Assembly: GCF_031127835.1 (NCBI RefSeq)
Contig: NZ_JARXHX010000012.1
Location: forward strand, 1 to 64,000
Reading direction: 5' to 3'
Length of the DNA stretch: 64,000 nucleotides
Source: Pelagicoccus sp. SDUM812002
GTDB lineage: Bacteria; Verrucomicrobiota; Verrucomicrobiia; Opitutales; Opitutaceae
In this document: positions 1 through 8,366 of the stretch, piece after piece
Layout of the letters: each line of letters starts with the position of its first letter
How positions within the stretch are numbered: the stretch's first letter is position 1
Program-made: the position numbers and the translations under genes
Notes under the pieces: generated by a model
Told to the model about the DNA's origin: nothing
The model's database searches: none
Seen by the model: only the letters and a program-made list of their open reading frames with translations

Positions 1-1
1 G

Positions 2-103
2 CTGCATCACAGTGACCGCGGGAGCACCTACACCGCGAAAGCCTACATGGAAACCTTGGAGAAGGTCGATGCGATCTCGAGCATGAGCCGAAAAGTGGGC
101 TAA
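2..103 (+). pseudogene. IS3-family transposase OrfB, C-terminal remnant
   Basis: The reading frame enters from outside the window and ends at a TAA after 33 codons. It reads LHHSDRGSTYTAKAY and then SMSRKVG before the stop. HHSDRGSxYT and SMSRKG are hallmarks of the rve integrase core of IS3-family OrfB (DDE transposase). In intact copies about 50-60 further residues, including the catalytic Glu, follow SMSRKG, so this copy is broken by a frameshift or deletion right at that motif. No terminal inverted repeat could be identified. It is a dead relic next to a toxin-antitoxin pair and other gene debris, which marks this end as an accessory region. Confidence 0.8.
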
Positions 104-370
104 GGCCGCCCTGGCAGGACCTTTTCCGTCTTCAAGAGGCCTGTTTCACCTCATATCCGCCACCATCGCCATGTTCAGCTTGCCCCATCCGCAAAAACGC
201 TTAGAAGCAGCATCCAGCAACCAACTCCCCAAAGCAGCCTACACACACACGAAACGAGCCACCCGAACCCCTTATCCGATAGCCAGAACCAAGCGCTCGT
301 CCTCTGAACTCGGCGATGGACGAGAATTGAAAATTGACTTTCAGACCCTTCTGGACAGCTTCCTGTCCAT

Positions 371-628
371 ATGAACGCTATTACCTACACAGCAGCGAGA
401 GAGAATCTCGCGTCGACCATCGATCGAGTCTGCAACGATCGAGACCCAGTCATCATCACCCGAAAGAGAAGCCAGTCGGTCGTCATGATCTCCCTAGAGG
501 ACTACGAAGCGCTCGAGGAGACCGCCTACCTTCTCAGGAGTCCAGCGAACGCCAAAAGGCTGGTTTCGGCTCTAGAAAGCCTCGAGAAAGGAAAGGCCGA
601 AGTGAAGAAGATCGATCTCGAAGCATGA
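371..628 (+). CDS. yefM: YefM/Phd-type antitoxin
   Basis: An 85-residue protein of the Phd/YefM antitoxin family. The N-terminal half has the expected pattern: MNAITYTAARENLAS, then VIITRKRSQSVVMISLEDYEAL, which form the DNA-binding and dimerisation fold. The C-terminal tail (ANAKRLVSALESLEKGKAE) is the usual disordered toxin-binding segment. The stop codon overlaps the start of the toxin gene (ATGA), which is typical translational coupling for this module. In characterised pairs the antitoxin, alone and with the toxin, represses its own promoter. An ATG further upstream in another frame is spurious. Confidence 0.9.
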   Translation: MNAITYTAARENLASTIDRVCNDRDPVIITRKRSQSVVMISLEDYEALEETAYLLRSPANAKRLVSALESLEKGKAEVKKIDLEA

Positions 629-879
629 ATCTCACCTTCACCCCAGAAGCTTGGGAGGACTGCCTCCATTGGCAGAAAACCGACAATCGAATCACGAAAA
701 GAATCCACCAACTCATCAAGGAAATCCAAAGGAGCCCCTTCGAAGGCATCGGCAAACCCGAGGCTCTGAGGCATAATCTGTCAGGATGCTGGTCTAGAAG
801 AATAACAGAAGAGCACAGGATAGTCTATACAGCCACAGAGGATGGAGTAGCTTTCCTTCAAATGCGATACCACTACTGA
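625..879 (+). CDS. yoeB: YoeB-type mRNA interferase toxin
   Basis: An 84-residue protein, exactly the usual YoeB length. It starts MNLTFTPEAWEDCLHWQ and carries KPEALRHNLSGCWSRRI, EHRIVY and the C-terminal RYHY, all diagnostic of YoeB in the RelE superfamily. The general-base Glu, the Arg pair and the terminal His-Tyr implicated in ribosome-dependent mRNA cleavage are all present, so the toxin looks intact. The start chosen is the ATG overlapping the antitoxin stop; the frame is open further upstream but inside the antitoxin gene. Its job is growth control or element maintenance by cleaving mRNA in the ribosomal A site. Confidence 0.92.
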   Translation: MNLTFTPEAWEDCLHWQKTDNRITKRIHQLIKEIQRSPFEGIGKPEALRHNLSGCWSRRITEEHRIVYTATEDGVAFLQMRYHY

Positions 880-888
880 AGGAAAACG

Positions 889-1230
889 ATGAAGCCATTC
901 GACTCTTTTGGACATGCATTTCGGGGTATTCGTGACTTCATCGCTTGTGGAACAAATTCCAAAATCCAAGCTGGCGGAGCGTTCTTGATCTTTATCACTG
1001 GAATCGTTCTTGGATTTTCAACAAATGATTGGATCGCCATTGTGATTTGTACCGGCTTCGTGCTCTCAGCTGAGGCTATGAATACAGCGGTCGAGGAATT
1101 GGCCAATGAAGTAACAGAAGAAAGAAAAGAACGAATAAGGAAAGTTAAGGATATGGCGGCTGGATCTGTCCTCATATCTTCACTGGCCTCAGTTGTGGTG
1201 GCAGTATTGATTGTATTCAGAAATTTATGA
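889..1230 (+). CDS. dgkA: DgkA-family diacylglycerol/undecaprenol kinase
   Basis: A 113-residue integral membrane protein with three hydrophobic helices (about 27-45, 47-66 and 92-110). The DgkA motifs are clear: SAEAMNTAVEEL holds the conserved Glu and Asn residues, and KDMAAGSVL is the KDxAAGAV motif at the active site. Members phosphorylate diacylglycerol (Gram-negative lipid recycling) or undecaprenol. It lies 9 bases after yoeB on the same strand but is not functionally linked to it as far as I can see. Length and motifs are complete. Confidence 0.9.
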   Translation: MKPFDSFGHAFRGIRDFIACGTNSKIQAGGAFLIFITGIVLGFSTNDWIAIVICTGFVLSAEAMNTAVEELANEVTEERKERIRKVKDMAAGSVLISSLASVVVAVLIVFRNL

Positions 1231-1282
1231 TATTCTGGTCGAACACGTCGCTCGATACAAATCGGACCAAGCACTCCGCGTC

Positions 1283-1504
1283 ATGGACGCGTCAAATTCG
1301 AATCAACCCGACTTCTTTCACAATAGGCCTGCAGACCCTTGTGTATACACTCAGCGTGAGATGAAGAACGACATACAAAATTCTTCTAAATTCCCATCTA
1401 AGCTCGATCCCATTCCTGAATACATCACCCACTATTTTGAACGGACGGCTGGACCGTTTCGCAACATTTGCGATTTAGACGATGTCGAGATAGAGAAGAT
1501 CTAG
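1283..1504 (+). pseudogene. Unrecognised ORF, probably a gene fragment
   Basis: A 73-codon frame beginning MDASNSNQPDFF and ending YITHYFERTAGPFRNICDLDDVEIEKI. The end of the frame looks like real coding sequence (aromatic-rich, acidic C-terminus) but stops abruptly, and a tail of an unrelated acetyltransferase begins two bases later. I read it as a truncated gene joined to another truncated gene by deletion. No family could be assigned with confidence. It could also be a short genuine hypothetical protein. Confidence 0.3.
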
Positions 1505-1505
1505 G

Positions 1506-1622
1506 TTCATCACAAGCACAGTGAAGACAAACGAAGCGATGCAAAAGATGCTGGCGAAGATCGGGTTCGTGACCGAACATCAGGTCAGGGAAAATGAATA
1601 CCTTTACTTCCTTGAGGACTGA
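1506..1622 (+). pseudogene. GNAT acetyltransferase C-terminal remnant
   Basis: A 38-codon stretch without its own start upstream. It reads FITSTVKTNEAMQKMLAKIGF, then VREN-EYLYFLED and a stop. The pattern ITSTV...N..M...L.KIGF is the acetyl-CoA binding helix region at the end of the GNAT fold, where N-x2-M-x2-ML-x-K-x-GF is very common. The first ~100 residues of a GNAT enzyme are missing, so it cannot be active. It follows an unrelated ORF fragment, again suggesting deletion between accessory genes. Confidence 0.6.
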
Positions 1623-1777
1623 TCTGCGTCAGTAAATGGTCAACGGTAAGCGCCATAGTCATTGACGCAGAAAGGACGAAGACCACCCTCCTCTTTCATC
1701 ACGATCAACCCAATCCTCCACAAATCGCCCCTTCGTTCAGGAGGCGGCGGAATTGTGAAACAAAAAAGGAATACCGC

Positions 1778-2266
1778 ATGTTAGAAAAACCAGTCGGATA
1801 CACATTCGAGTCCAAAGCGAACGAGCAAGTGGCCCCCAGCCAAAGGCTACACCTCATTCTACTCGGCGTGAAAAATGTAGCTCGATCCGTCAAATTTTAC
1901 GAAGCCCTCGGTTGGGAGAAGTCGCCGACTGGCAACGCTGGTTTCGAGAAGTTTGATTTAGGGGGTTACGCGCTTAGCCTCATATCAAAGGAGGTCCTCG
2001 CTAAAGACGCGCTGTACGAAAGTTCGGAAGGTTCCGGGTTTCCCGGCATCGCGCTCATCTATCTAGCCAAGACTGTTGAAGAGGTGCCGAGGATTTTAGC
2101 AAAAGCCGTTCAAGCTGGAGGAACCGTCGTCAAACCTGCCACGAGAACTCACTGGGGAGTCGCCGGCTATTTCAAGGATCCAGATGGCCACCTCTTCGAA
2201 GTGGATTACGAAAAGCCGTGGAAGTTTGACGGAGAACACCGGCTCATCGTGGATGAAATGAACTGA
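1778..2266 (+). CDS. VOC-family glyoxalase-like protein
   Basis: A 162-residue protein of the vicinal oxygen chelate superfamily (glyoxalase/bleomycin-resistance type). After a ~28-residue extension come the beta-alpha-beta-beta-beta units: LHLILLGVKNVARSVKFYEALGW at the start and GVAGYFKDPDGHLFEVDYE at the end, where the final Glu is the usual metal ligand. The substrate is unknown; members include isomerases, dioxygenases and drug-binding proteins. It stands alone in a run of small accessory genes. The next VOC gene at 2907 is a different subfamily, not a duplicate. Confidence 0.82.
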   Translation: MLEKPVGYTFESKANEQVAPSQRLHLILLGVKNVARSVKFYEALGWEKSPTGNAGFEKFDLGGYALSLISKEVLAKDALYESSEGSGFPGIALIYLAKTVEEVPRILAKAVQAGGTVVKPATRTHWGVAGYFKDPDGHLFEVDYEKPWKFDGEHRLIVDEMN

Positions 2267-2376
2267 GCTCGTAGTTCCGCCGAGCGATCGTGCCCTAGAG
2301 CTTCTCCAATGCGCGTTCATACGGGGTTTTAACAAATTCTCACTCGTAAATCTGGAAATCTGGCTATCTTTGGGCT

Positions 2377-2769
2377 ATGCCTATCAAATCAATCTGGCTC
2401 GAACAGGGAACATGCTGGGAATTCTCAGGGATCGTCACATCCGGGGATATCAAACAAGCGCATGAGAGTTTCTATTCTGACTCGAGAAGCGATCGTGCGC
2501 GCTATAGAATCGTCGATACCACGGGCGTCACTCGTTCCGACATTAAAGATGCAGATATCGTAAAATATGCAGCGTGCGACTATGCAGCGAGCAAATCTAT
2601 AAAGATATTGAAAGTTGCTCTTGTGGCCGGAACAGATCAGCTGGAAGATCATGCGAGGAGATTCGTCGAAGTATCCGAGAGTTTAGGAAACGATTGGGAG
2701 ATCAGGAAGTTTCACAAACTTGACGATGCCAAGAAATGGTGCCTTTCAGACGGCCGCATAGATGCCTAA
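2377..2769 (+). CDS. Hypothetical protein, possibly STAS/SpoIIAA-like
   Basis: A 130-residue soluble protein I do not firmly recognise. It begins MPIKSIWLEQGTCWEFSG and includes RYRIVDTTGVTRSDIKDADI and IKILKVALVAGTDQLEDHARRFVE. The alternation of short strands and amphipathic helices, with a central IVDTTG segment, resembles the SpoIIAA-like fold of small bacterial STAS proteins. That fold call is inference from pattern only. No signal peptide or membrane segment is present. The neighbouring genes give no functional hint. Confidence 0.6.
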   Translation: MPIKSIWLEQGTCWEFSGIVTSGDIKQAHESFYSDSRSDRARYRIVDTTGVTRSDIKDADIVKYAACDYAASKSIKILKVALVAGTDQLEDHARRFVEVSESLGNDWEIRKFHKLDDAKKWCLSDGRIDA

Positions 2770-2906
2770 CTTATAGCATCACCTTAATTAGCCAATCTCT
2801 AGCATCGCTGCTTTTATAGCCCACGCAACCGGCTTCAGAACTACAACTAAGCAGACATACCCAATCGAAGGAAAAGATCATCCTGAGTCCTCAACGTTAG
2901 CAAAAA

Positions 2907-3392
2907 ATGAATACACCGCAAAAAGCCAAGCTAACAGCATCTTCGCCAGTGCTTCTGGTTAAGGACATTGCTTCAGCGGCGAATCACTATCGGGATGCCA
3001 TGGGATTTCACTACGACAGGTTCTGGGGAGAACCTCCGAATTTCGTCATACTGCAGCGCGATGGAATGTTTGTCATGCTTCGCCAAGCCGACGATCCCAC
3101 ACATGTCGTTCCCCACTGGAAAGTGGCGAATAAGCTCTGGAACATCTATTTCTGGGTCTCCGACGTGGATGCCCTTCACTCGGAATTCGTGAAACGCGGA
3201 GCCAAGATTGACTATGGAGTGTGCGACCAGCCCTATGGGTGTCGAGAATTTGGCACTCAGGATCTGGATGGGCACGACATCGGATTCGGCAAGATCATCG
3301 AACAAACGGAGGATCCCCTGCACCTCCTGTACGACTCCGCCCTGCCTTTTGCTCGGGCATACGCTCATAACCAATCGGCTAGCAAAATATGA
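2907..3392 (+). CDS. VOC-family (bleomycin-resistance-like) protein
   Basis: A 161-residue VOC superfamily protein. It shows ASSPVLLVKDIASAANHYRDAMGF at the N-terminus, the middle motif FWVSDVDALHSEFVKRGAKI, and CREFGTQDLDGHDIGFGK near the end. The last motif is where DPDGN/H-x-I/L-x-F normally places the metal-binding residue; here Glu is replaced by Gly-Phe, so metal binding may be altered. Its stop codon overlaps the start of the MOSC gene (ATGA), so the two are probably translated together. Substrate unknown. Confidence 0.82.
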   Translation: MNTPQKAKLTASSPVLLVKDIASAANHYRDAMGFHYDRFWGEPPNFVILQRDGMFVMLRQADDPTHVVPHWKVANKLWNIYFWVSDVDALHSEFVKRGAKIDYGVCDQPYGCREFGTQDLDGHDIGFGKIIEQTEDPLHLLYDSALPFARAYAHNQSASKI

Positions 3393-3952
3393 ATCACCTA
3401 ACAGGTCCTCAGATCGACGAACAACTCAGCTACATCCTCGCAGCGCCCAAAGACTCCGGGACGGTCAAAATGATCGTCTCCCGTCCCGCGACCAACGAAA
3501 GAAAGATCGAGGAGTCATGCCGGTTCTCTTCGAAAGGTGGCACCGAAGGAGACCACTGGGCCAAGGGGTGCTGGAAGAAACTTCCAGACGGATCTCCCCA
3601 CCCCGATGTACAAATCTCAGTGATGAACTATCGCGTTCTCGAAGTGATCGGAGACTCTGAGGACAGTCGAGCGCTAGCTGGCGACAACCTTTGCGTCGAT
3701 TTCGATCTGAGCGACGAAAACCTGAAGACAGGGGACAGGTTGAAAATCGGAGAAGCAACCGTCGAAGTCACCGACATCCCTCACGATGGATGCCAGAAGT
3801 TCGCGGAGCGATTCGGGGCGGAGGCACTTTCGTACATTAACTCCGAAGCTGGGAAGAAGCTTCACCTACGGGGGATTTATGTTCGTGTGATCGAGGACGG
3901 AAACGTGAGCAAGAACGACCGCATCGAGAAGATAGAGCCGCGCCAGCCATGA
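3389..3952 (+). CDS. MOSC-domain protein
   Basis: A 187-residue MOSC (molybdenum cofactor sulfurase C-terminal) domain protein. The conserved cysteine that can bind Moco or transfer sulfur sits in IPHDGCQKFAERFG, the classical H-x-G-C-x-KF...RFG motif, and LRGIYVRVIEDG follows as the last strand pair. The region KGGTEGDHWAKGCW matches the E-GD loop seen before it. Small stand-alone MOSC proteins of bacteria have roles in detoxification of N-hydroxylated bases or are uncharacterised. Translationally coupled to the upstream VOC gene. Confidence 0.85.
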   Translation: MNHLTGPQIDEQLSYILAAPKDSGTVKMIVSRPATNERKIEESCRFSSKGGTEGDHWAKGCWKKLPDGSPHPDVQISVMNYRVLEVIGDSEDSRALAGDNLCVDFDLSDENLKTGDRLKIGEATVEVTDIPHDGCQKFAERFGAEALSYINSEAGKKLHLRGIYVRVIEDGNVSKNDRIEKIEPRQP

Positions 3953-4019
3953 GAAACGACCCAAGCCTATGCTCTGCGTCGGCCGTAACGGATACCCCTC
4001 ACCTTCGGTCGAGAAATAG

Positions 4020-4556
4020 ATGACGTTCGAGGTACTGACTATTTGCGGGAGCCTTCGCAAGGGCTCCTCCAACGCCAATCTGATCGAAGCCTACATCCGC
4101 TGCGCACCGACCGGAATCTCGTTCTCCAGCCTCGACACAATCGCAGCGCTACCGATCTATAATCCTGACATGGACGTCGAGCCGATGCCTACTGTAGTCG
4201 CTGAAACGAGGAGAAAAGTACGAGCGGCAGATCTCCTCGTCTTCTCGACCCCCGAATACATCCACTCGCTTCCCGCAGCGCTCAAAAATCTTCTGGAGTG
4301 GCTCGTTGGGGATCCCGAGTTTCATGGCAAGAAGGCGGTCGTCCTTCACGCCAACAGTTCGTCGACGTTCGCGTTGACCGAACTGAAAGAGGTCCTCTCG
4401 ACGATGGCCGCACAGATCCTCGATCACGCCTGCGTCGTGGTGGACCTTGGAAGCAACAAGCTGAACATCGATCAGATCCTCCAGAACGACGAGATTAGAG
4501 CGAGCCTGACTCGGAGTTCCAACCAGCTCGTCCAAGACCTTACAAGGCCACGCTAA
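4020..4556 (+). CDS. NADPH-dependent FMN reductase family protein
   Basis: A 178-residue flavodoxin-fold protein. The phosphate-binding loop is CGSLRKGSSNANLI and the flavin-ring loop is FSTPEYIHSLPAALKNLLEWL, the PEY-x5-P-x2-LKN-x2-DW motif of the chromate/quinone reductase (SsuE/ChrR/YieF) group. It should bind FMN and reduce quinones, azo compounds or metals with NAD(P)H. It starts right after a short gap behind the MOSC gene on the same strand, but the pairing does not reveal the substrate. Confidence 0.86.
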   Translation: MTFEVLTICGSLRKGSSNANLIEAYIRCAPTGISFSSLDTIAALPIYNPDMDVEPMPTVVAETRRKVRAADLLVFSTPEYIHSLPAALKNLLEWLVGDPEFHGKKAVVLHANSSSTFALTELKEVLSTMAAQILDHACVVVDLGSNKLNIDQILQNDEIRASLTRSSNQLVQDLTRPR

Positions 4557-4696
4557 GCGGCTCAGCACGCGTCCTGGCTAGCAAATCCCTTTGCTCTGGG
4601 TCGCTTCGCGTCCATGAAAAGCCCAGTCGATCTCGTCCGCCACAGCTCCGCGACATTGACCTTTGTACCGCAAGCTCATCCACTGCCGGCCAAGCT

Positions 4697-5629
4697 ATGA
4701 AAACAAAACTCCTCCTCGTCGCCCTACCCTTTCTCGCCTTTCTCTCATCCCCCGCTTTCGCGCAGGACGAAAACGCGCTCACCGAAGAACAAGCCCGAGC
4801 CGAGGCCCAAGCCAAGTGGGACGCCTTCATGCAAAGCCTCGCTTGGCAAGACCAAGGCACCGGCGAACTCAAGGAATGGGCCACCATCGAGATCCCCGAC
4901 GGATTTCGCTACCTCGACGGCGAGGATGCGAGCCGCCTCATGCAGGCTTACGGCAATTTACCCTCCGAGTACGAAGGCCTGATCGCCACCAACGACCTCG
5001 ATTGGCTGGTACTCTTCCAATTCGATCCTACGGGCTACGTGAAAGACGACGAAAAGGACGAACTCGACCCGGATGCTCTCTTGGACCAATTGAAGGAAAA
5101 CCAAGAAGCCGGCAACCAATACCGCCGCGAGCAAGGCTTGGCGCCCATGTACATCGACGGCTGGGCTATGGAGCCACGCTACAACGAGTACACCAACAAC
5201 CTCGAGTGGGGCCTTCTTTTGCGCTCCGGCGACAACCCCAACCCGTTCGTCAACTACGAGACCAAGCTACTCGGTCGCGAAGGCGTTATGGAGGTCACTC
5301 TGATTTGCGATCTGGAAGACATGCAGATGATTCTGCCGAACTACCAAGACCTCCTCCTCGGCCACCAATACAAGGAGGGCAAATCCTACGCGGAGTATCG
5401 CCAAGGAGATAAAATCGCCGAGTACGGCCTTACCGCCCTCATCGCTGGCGGAGCTCTCTACGGAGCCGCCAAGCTCGGCTTCCTCGGCACCATCCTCGCC
5501 TTCGGCAAGAAATTCCTGAAGTTCATCATCATAGGCCTCGTCGCTATCGGCGCCGCCTTCAAGAAATTCTTCGCCCGCATGTCCGGCCGCGAAGTCGTCG
5601 ACGAGCAGAAGGACACGCCCGCATCCTAA
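4697..5629 (+). CDS. DUF2167 membrane-anchored exported protein
   Basis: A 310-residue protein with a Sec signal peptide (MKTKLLLVALPFLAFLSSPAFA, cleavage after AFA). The body matches the DUF2167 pattern: IEIPDGFRYLDGEDASRLMQAYGN, GWAMEPRYNEYTNNLEWGLLL and FVNYETKLLGREGVMEVTLI. Two C-terminal hydrophobic segments (about 250-265 and 278-292) are separated by a lysine-rich stretch and anchor it in the membrane. The family is widespread but its biochemical role is unknown. The next gene, 46 bases on, encodes an unknown membrane protein and may be co-transcribed. Confidence 0.85.
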   Translation: MKTKLLLVALPFLAFLSSPAFAQDENALTEEQARAEAQAKWDAFMQSLAWQDQGTGELKEWATIEIPDGFRYLDGEDASRLMQAYGNLPSEYEGLIATNDLDWLVLFQFDPTGYVKDDEKDELDPDALLDQLKENQEAGNQYRREQGLAPMYIDGWAMEPRYNEYTNNLEWGLLLRSGDNPNPFVNYETKLLGREGVMEVTLICDLEDMQMILPNYQDLLLGHQYKEGKSYAEYRQGDKIAEYGLTALIAGGALYGAAKLGFLGTILAFGKKFLKFIIIGLVAIGAAFKKFFARMSGREVVDEQKDTPAS

Positions 5630-5675
5630 CTTTGGATACGGGCCGCATCCGCGCTGTGTCGCCACCCCATCATAC

Positions 5676-6545
5676 ATGACCGACGGACAGTCCTTCTACT
5701 TCGTCCTCAGCCTTTTCTACTTGATCGAATGCATCAAGTTCGCGCCCCTCGGATCAGAGGCGCTCGTTAGCCGTACCGGCAAGTTCGGAACCTGCTCCTT
5801 GCGCCAACCCTTCACCACCGCTTGGGGCCTGAAGAAGTCCGTATTTCTGGCGCCTTTGCTCCCTTGGCCGGCCAGCATGTATTTCCTCACTGGCGACAAC
5901 GACGTCACGTGCCGGAGCTCCCGCATCCTCCTCGTCTCCAGCATCCGGCATCACCAAGCGTTCCTGCAGAAGGCAACCCAGCCGTTGCGAGCGCTCGCCA
6001 TCCTCAACCTACTAAACTTCTTCGTATTCCTCCCTATCGTTTACGTTCGCACCTATGACGAACGCACCATCCTCTGGACCCTCGCGTATTGCTACGCTAC
6101 CCTGCTCGCAGCCGCCCTCCACTACCGTAGACTCCACAAGCGACTCCTGCCTCGCGAAGGGGCAGATCGACTGAAGACGACCCTCTACACCTCCCTCCTG
6201 CCTTGGCACGCGCCCCGCGCCGTGGACGAGATCCTACTGAAGAGTTCCCTGCGTTGGAGCCCCATCGCCACCCTTGCCGCAAACGTGCAAAACAAGGCGA
6301 TCCTTCGACGCCTCCAATACCACTGGCGAGCCGTCCACTACCATCCCGCCCCCCGATTCAACAAGTCCGCCATTGCCGATGCCCTCGCCCAAGCAGACAT
6401 ATCACCCGCCGACTGGCTGGAACCTCCGACGCAGTTGGACAGCCCTCAATACTGCCCGTGCTGTCACAGCGGATACGAAACTCAAGCAACGCATTGCTCC
6501 GACTGCGACGGCGTTGCACTTAGGAAAGAACTGCCATCCCCTTGA
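5676..6545 (+). CDS. Unknown membrane protein with C-terminal zinc ribbon
   Basis: A 289-residue protein that I do not recognise. It has a hydrophobic N-terminus, two strong membrane helices (about 106-124 and 133-149), a basic middle part and a C-terminal four-cysteine knot, CPCCHSGYETQATHCSDC (about 266-283), that looks like a zinc ribbon. The gene follows the DUF2167 gene by 46 bases in the same direction, suggesting an operon. Zinc ribbons at the end of membrane proteins often mediate protein or nucleic acid contacts, but I cannot name a partner. Confidence 0.65.
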   Translation: MTDGQSFYFVLSLFYLIECIKFAPLGSEALVSRTGKFGTCSLRQPFTTAWGLKKSVFLAPLLPWPASMYFLTGDNDVTCRSSRILLVSSIRHHQAFLQKATQPLRALAILNLLNFFVFLPIVYVRTYDERTILWTLAYCYATLLAAALHYRRLHKRLLPREGADRLKTTLYTSLLPWHAPRAVDEILLKSSLRWSPIATLAANVQNKAILRRLQYHWRAVHYHPAPRFNKSAIADALAQADISPADWLEPPTQLDSPQYCPCCHSGYETQATHCSDCDGVALRKELPSP

Positions 6546-6577
6546 AAACAAACGAGGTCCCAGCAATACTTTGAAGC

Positions 6578-8347
6578 ATGACTTCAATGTTCCCCCGTCT
6601 CGCCCTAAGACCCGTACTCGCTCTTGCCTGCATTTCCTACGCAGCTACCGCCCTTTCAGCCGATCCGGCAACTCCTCTCTTTCAGGAGGCCCTTTCGAAC
6701 GCCACCTTTCCAAAAGGCGTTTGGCAGGTAGACGACGGGATACTCTCTGCCACCGAGGACCAGTTCATCTGGACCGATACCGAGTACGAAGACTTCGTGC
6801 TCGACCTTGAGTTTCGCAACCACGAGGGAACCAACAGCGGCGTGGCCATCTACTGCAGCGACATCGACAATTGGGTTCCTAACGCCATCGAAATCCAAAT
6901 CGCCGATGACTATTCAGAGCCTTGGAACGCCAAGGACCCCAGCTGGCAAGCTGGCGCTTTCTTCGGACACAAGCGACCTATCCTGTCTCAGGTCGTCAGG
7001 CCCGCCGGCCAATGGAACCAAATGACCATTACAGCTAGCGGAGCATTTATCGCCGTCGAAATGAACGGCGAACTGGTCAACTTCATCGACCTTTCCGACT
7101 TCACCTCCGGAACCCTAGCCCCTGACAGGACCGAGATTCCAGAATGGATGCCCAAGCCTTGGTCCGGGGCTGCGACCCGCGGCCATATCGGCTTACAGGG
7201 GAAACACGCTGGAGCTCCCATCGAATTTCGAAATATTAGTATTCGTCCCATCGATACAACCGAAGAAATCGCCCTCCGCTCCATGAATCAGGAATTACCC
7301 CAAGCCACCCAGACCGGCCTCAATCTCGGTCGCGGCGTCAATCTGAGCCATTGGCTCTCCCAGCGGAACGAAAAGATGCCCGACCCGCGTGACTTCTTCA
7401 CCGGCGCGGACGTCGCCCTCCTAGCCAGCCAAGGCTGGGACCACGTGCGACTGCCTATCGAAGAGTCCATCATGTGGAGCAAGGACGGCAGCCAAAACGA
7501 AACCGCGTTCGAAACATTAGATACCGTCATCAGCTGGATCCATGAGGCCGGCCTCAAAGCGATCGTAGACTTGCACATCGTCAATTCCCACCATTTCAAC
7601 GCAGTGAACGACGGCGGCAAGAATACCCTTTTCACCAGCGACGAAAGCCAACAGCAGCTGCTCGGACTCTGGGCTCAGCTCTCGGATCACCTTAAAAAAT
7701 GGGATAACGATTTCCTCGCCTACGAAATTCTTAACGAAGCCGTAGCCGACAATCATCAAGACTGGAACAATCTCGTCGCCAAAGGCATCGCCTCGATCCG
7801 CGACCGCGAGCCCCTCAGGCCCATCGTAGTCGGCTCTAACAAATGGCAAGGCGCTTGGTCCTTCCCTTTTCTGCGCCTACCCGAAGGTGATCCGAACCTC
7901 ATTCTCAGTTTCCACTTCTACGACCCCTTCCCCTTCACCCACTACAAAGCCGCCTGGGTCGGCGAGTACGCAGCCTACCAAGGCCCCATCAACTACCCGG
8001 GCCTCCTGGTCTCCGAGGAGGAGCTCGCCGCCCAGTCGGACGCTCCTTACTACGAGATGCTCGTCGACAACAACGGGCCACACAACCGGCAAAGCCTGCG
8101 GCTCAAGATGCTTCCCGCAATCGAGTACGCCAAGGGCCATCGGCTCCCGCTTTATTGCGGCGAATGGGGTTCCCTCAAAACCGTAGAACGCGACGACTTG
8201 CTAAGATGGTACTCAGATATCTCCGACATTCTCGACAGTGAGGGAATCGCCCACGCGATCTGGGACTACCAGGGCAGCTTTGGCATCAAGGACTTTCGGT
8301 CTGGAAAAGTGGATACCGAACTTCTCGACGCCATACTCGGAGAATAG
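6578..8347 (+). CDS. Secreted GH5 glycoside hydrolase with N-terminal DUF1080 domain
   Basis: A 589-residue exported enzyme (signal peptide ends near ATALSA). Residues ~33-228 form a DUF1080 (3-keto-disaccharide hydrolase/LamG-like) domain with NHEGTNSGVAIYC, EIQIADDY and GHIGLQGKHAG. Residues ~245-589 are a GH5 (cellulase family) barrel: HVRLPIEE, DLHIVNSHHFN, the acid/base Glu387 in YEILNEAV, FHFYDP and the nucleophile Glu529 in YCGEWGS. It should cleave beta-glucans, mannans or similar outside the cytoplasm. DUF1080 next to GH5 suggests carbohydrate binding plus hydrolysis in one chain. A convergent sodium/solute symporter may import the product. Confidence 0.88.
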   Translation: MTSMFPRLALRPVLALACISYAATALSADPATPLFQEALSNATFPKGVWQVDDGILSATEDQFIWTDTEYEDFVLDLEFRNHEGTNSGVAIYCSDIDNWVPNAIEIQIADDYSEPWNAKDPSWQAGAFFGHKRPILSQVVRPAGQWNQMTITASGAFIAVEMNGELVNFIDLSDFTSGTLAPDRTEIPEWMPKPWSGAATRGHIGLQGKHAGAPIEFRNISIRPIDTTEEIALRSMNQELPQATQTGLNLGRGVNLSHWLSQRNEKMPDPRDFFTGADVALLASQGWDHVRLPIEESIMWSKDGSQNETAFETLDTVISWIHEAGLKAIVDLHIVNSHHFNAVNDGGKNTLFTSDESQQQLLGLWAQLSDHLKKWDNDFLAYEILNEAVADNHQDWNNLVAKGIASIRDREPLRPIVVGSNKWQGAWSFPFLRLPEGDPNLILSFHFYDPFPFTHYKAAWVGEYAAYQGPINYPGLLVSEEELAAQSDAPYYEMLVDNNGPHNRQSLRLKMLPAIEYAKGHRLPLYCGEWGSLKTVERDDLLRWYSDISDILDSEGIAHAIWDYQGSFGIKDFRSGKVDTELLDAILGE

Positions 8348-8366
8348 GATCCACCCTGATCATTCC

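Noticed and set aside
334-879. 181-codon ORF covering the toxin
   Set aside because: Its first half is out-of-frame antitoxin sequence; only the part from 625 is YoeB.
1230-2906. Integron-like array of small promoterless cassettes (GNAT, VOC, hypothetical)
   Set aside because: A GCCTAAC at 2764 and GTTAGC at 2896 vaguely fit attC ends, but there is no second matching site, no dyad between them and no integrase.
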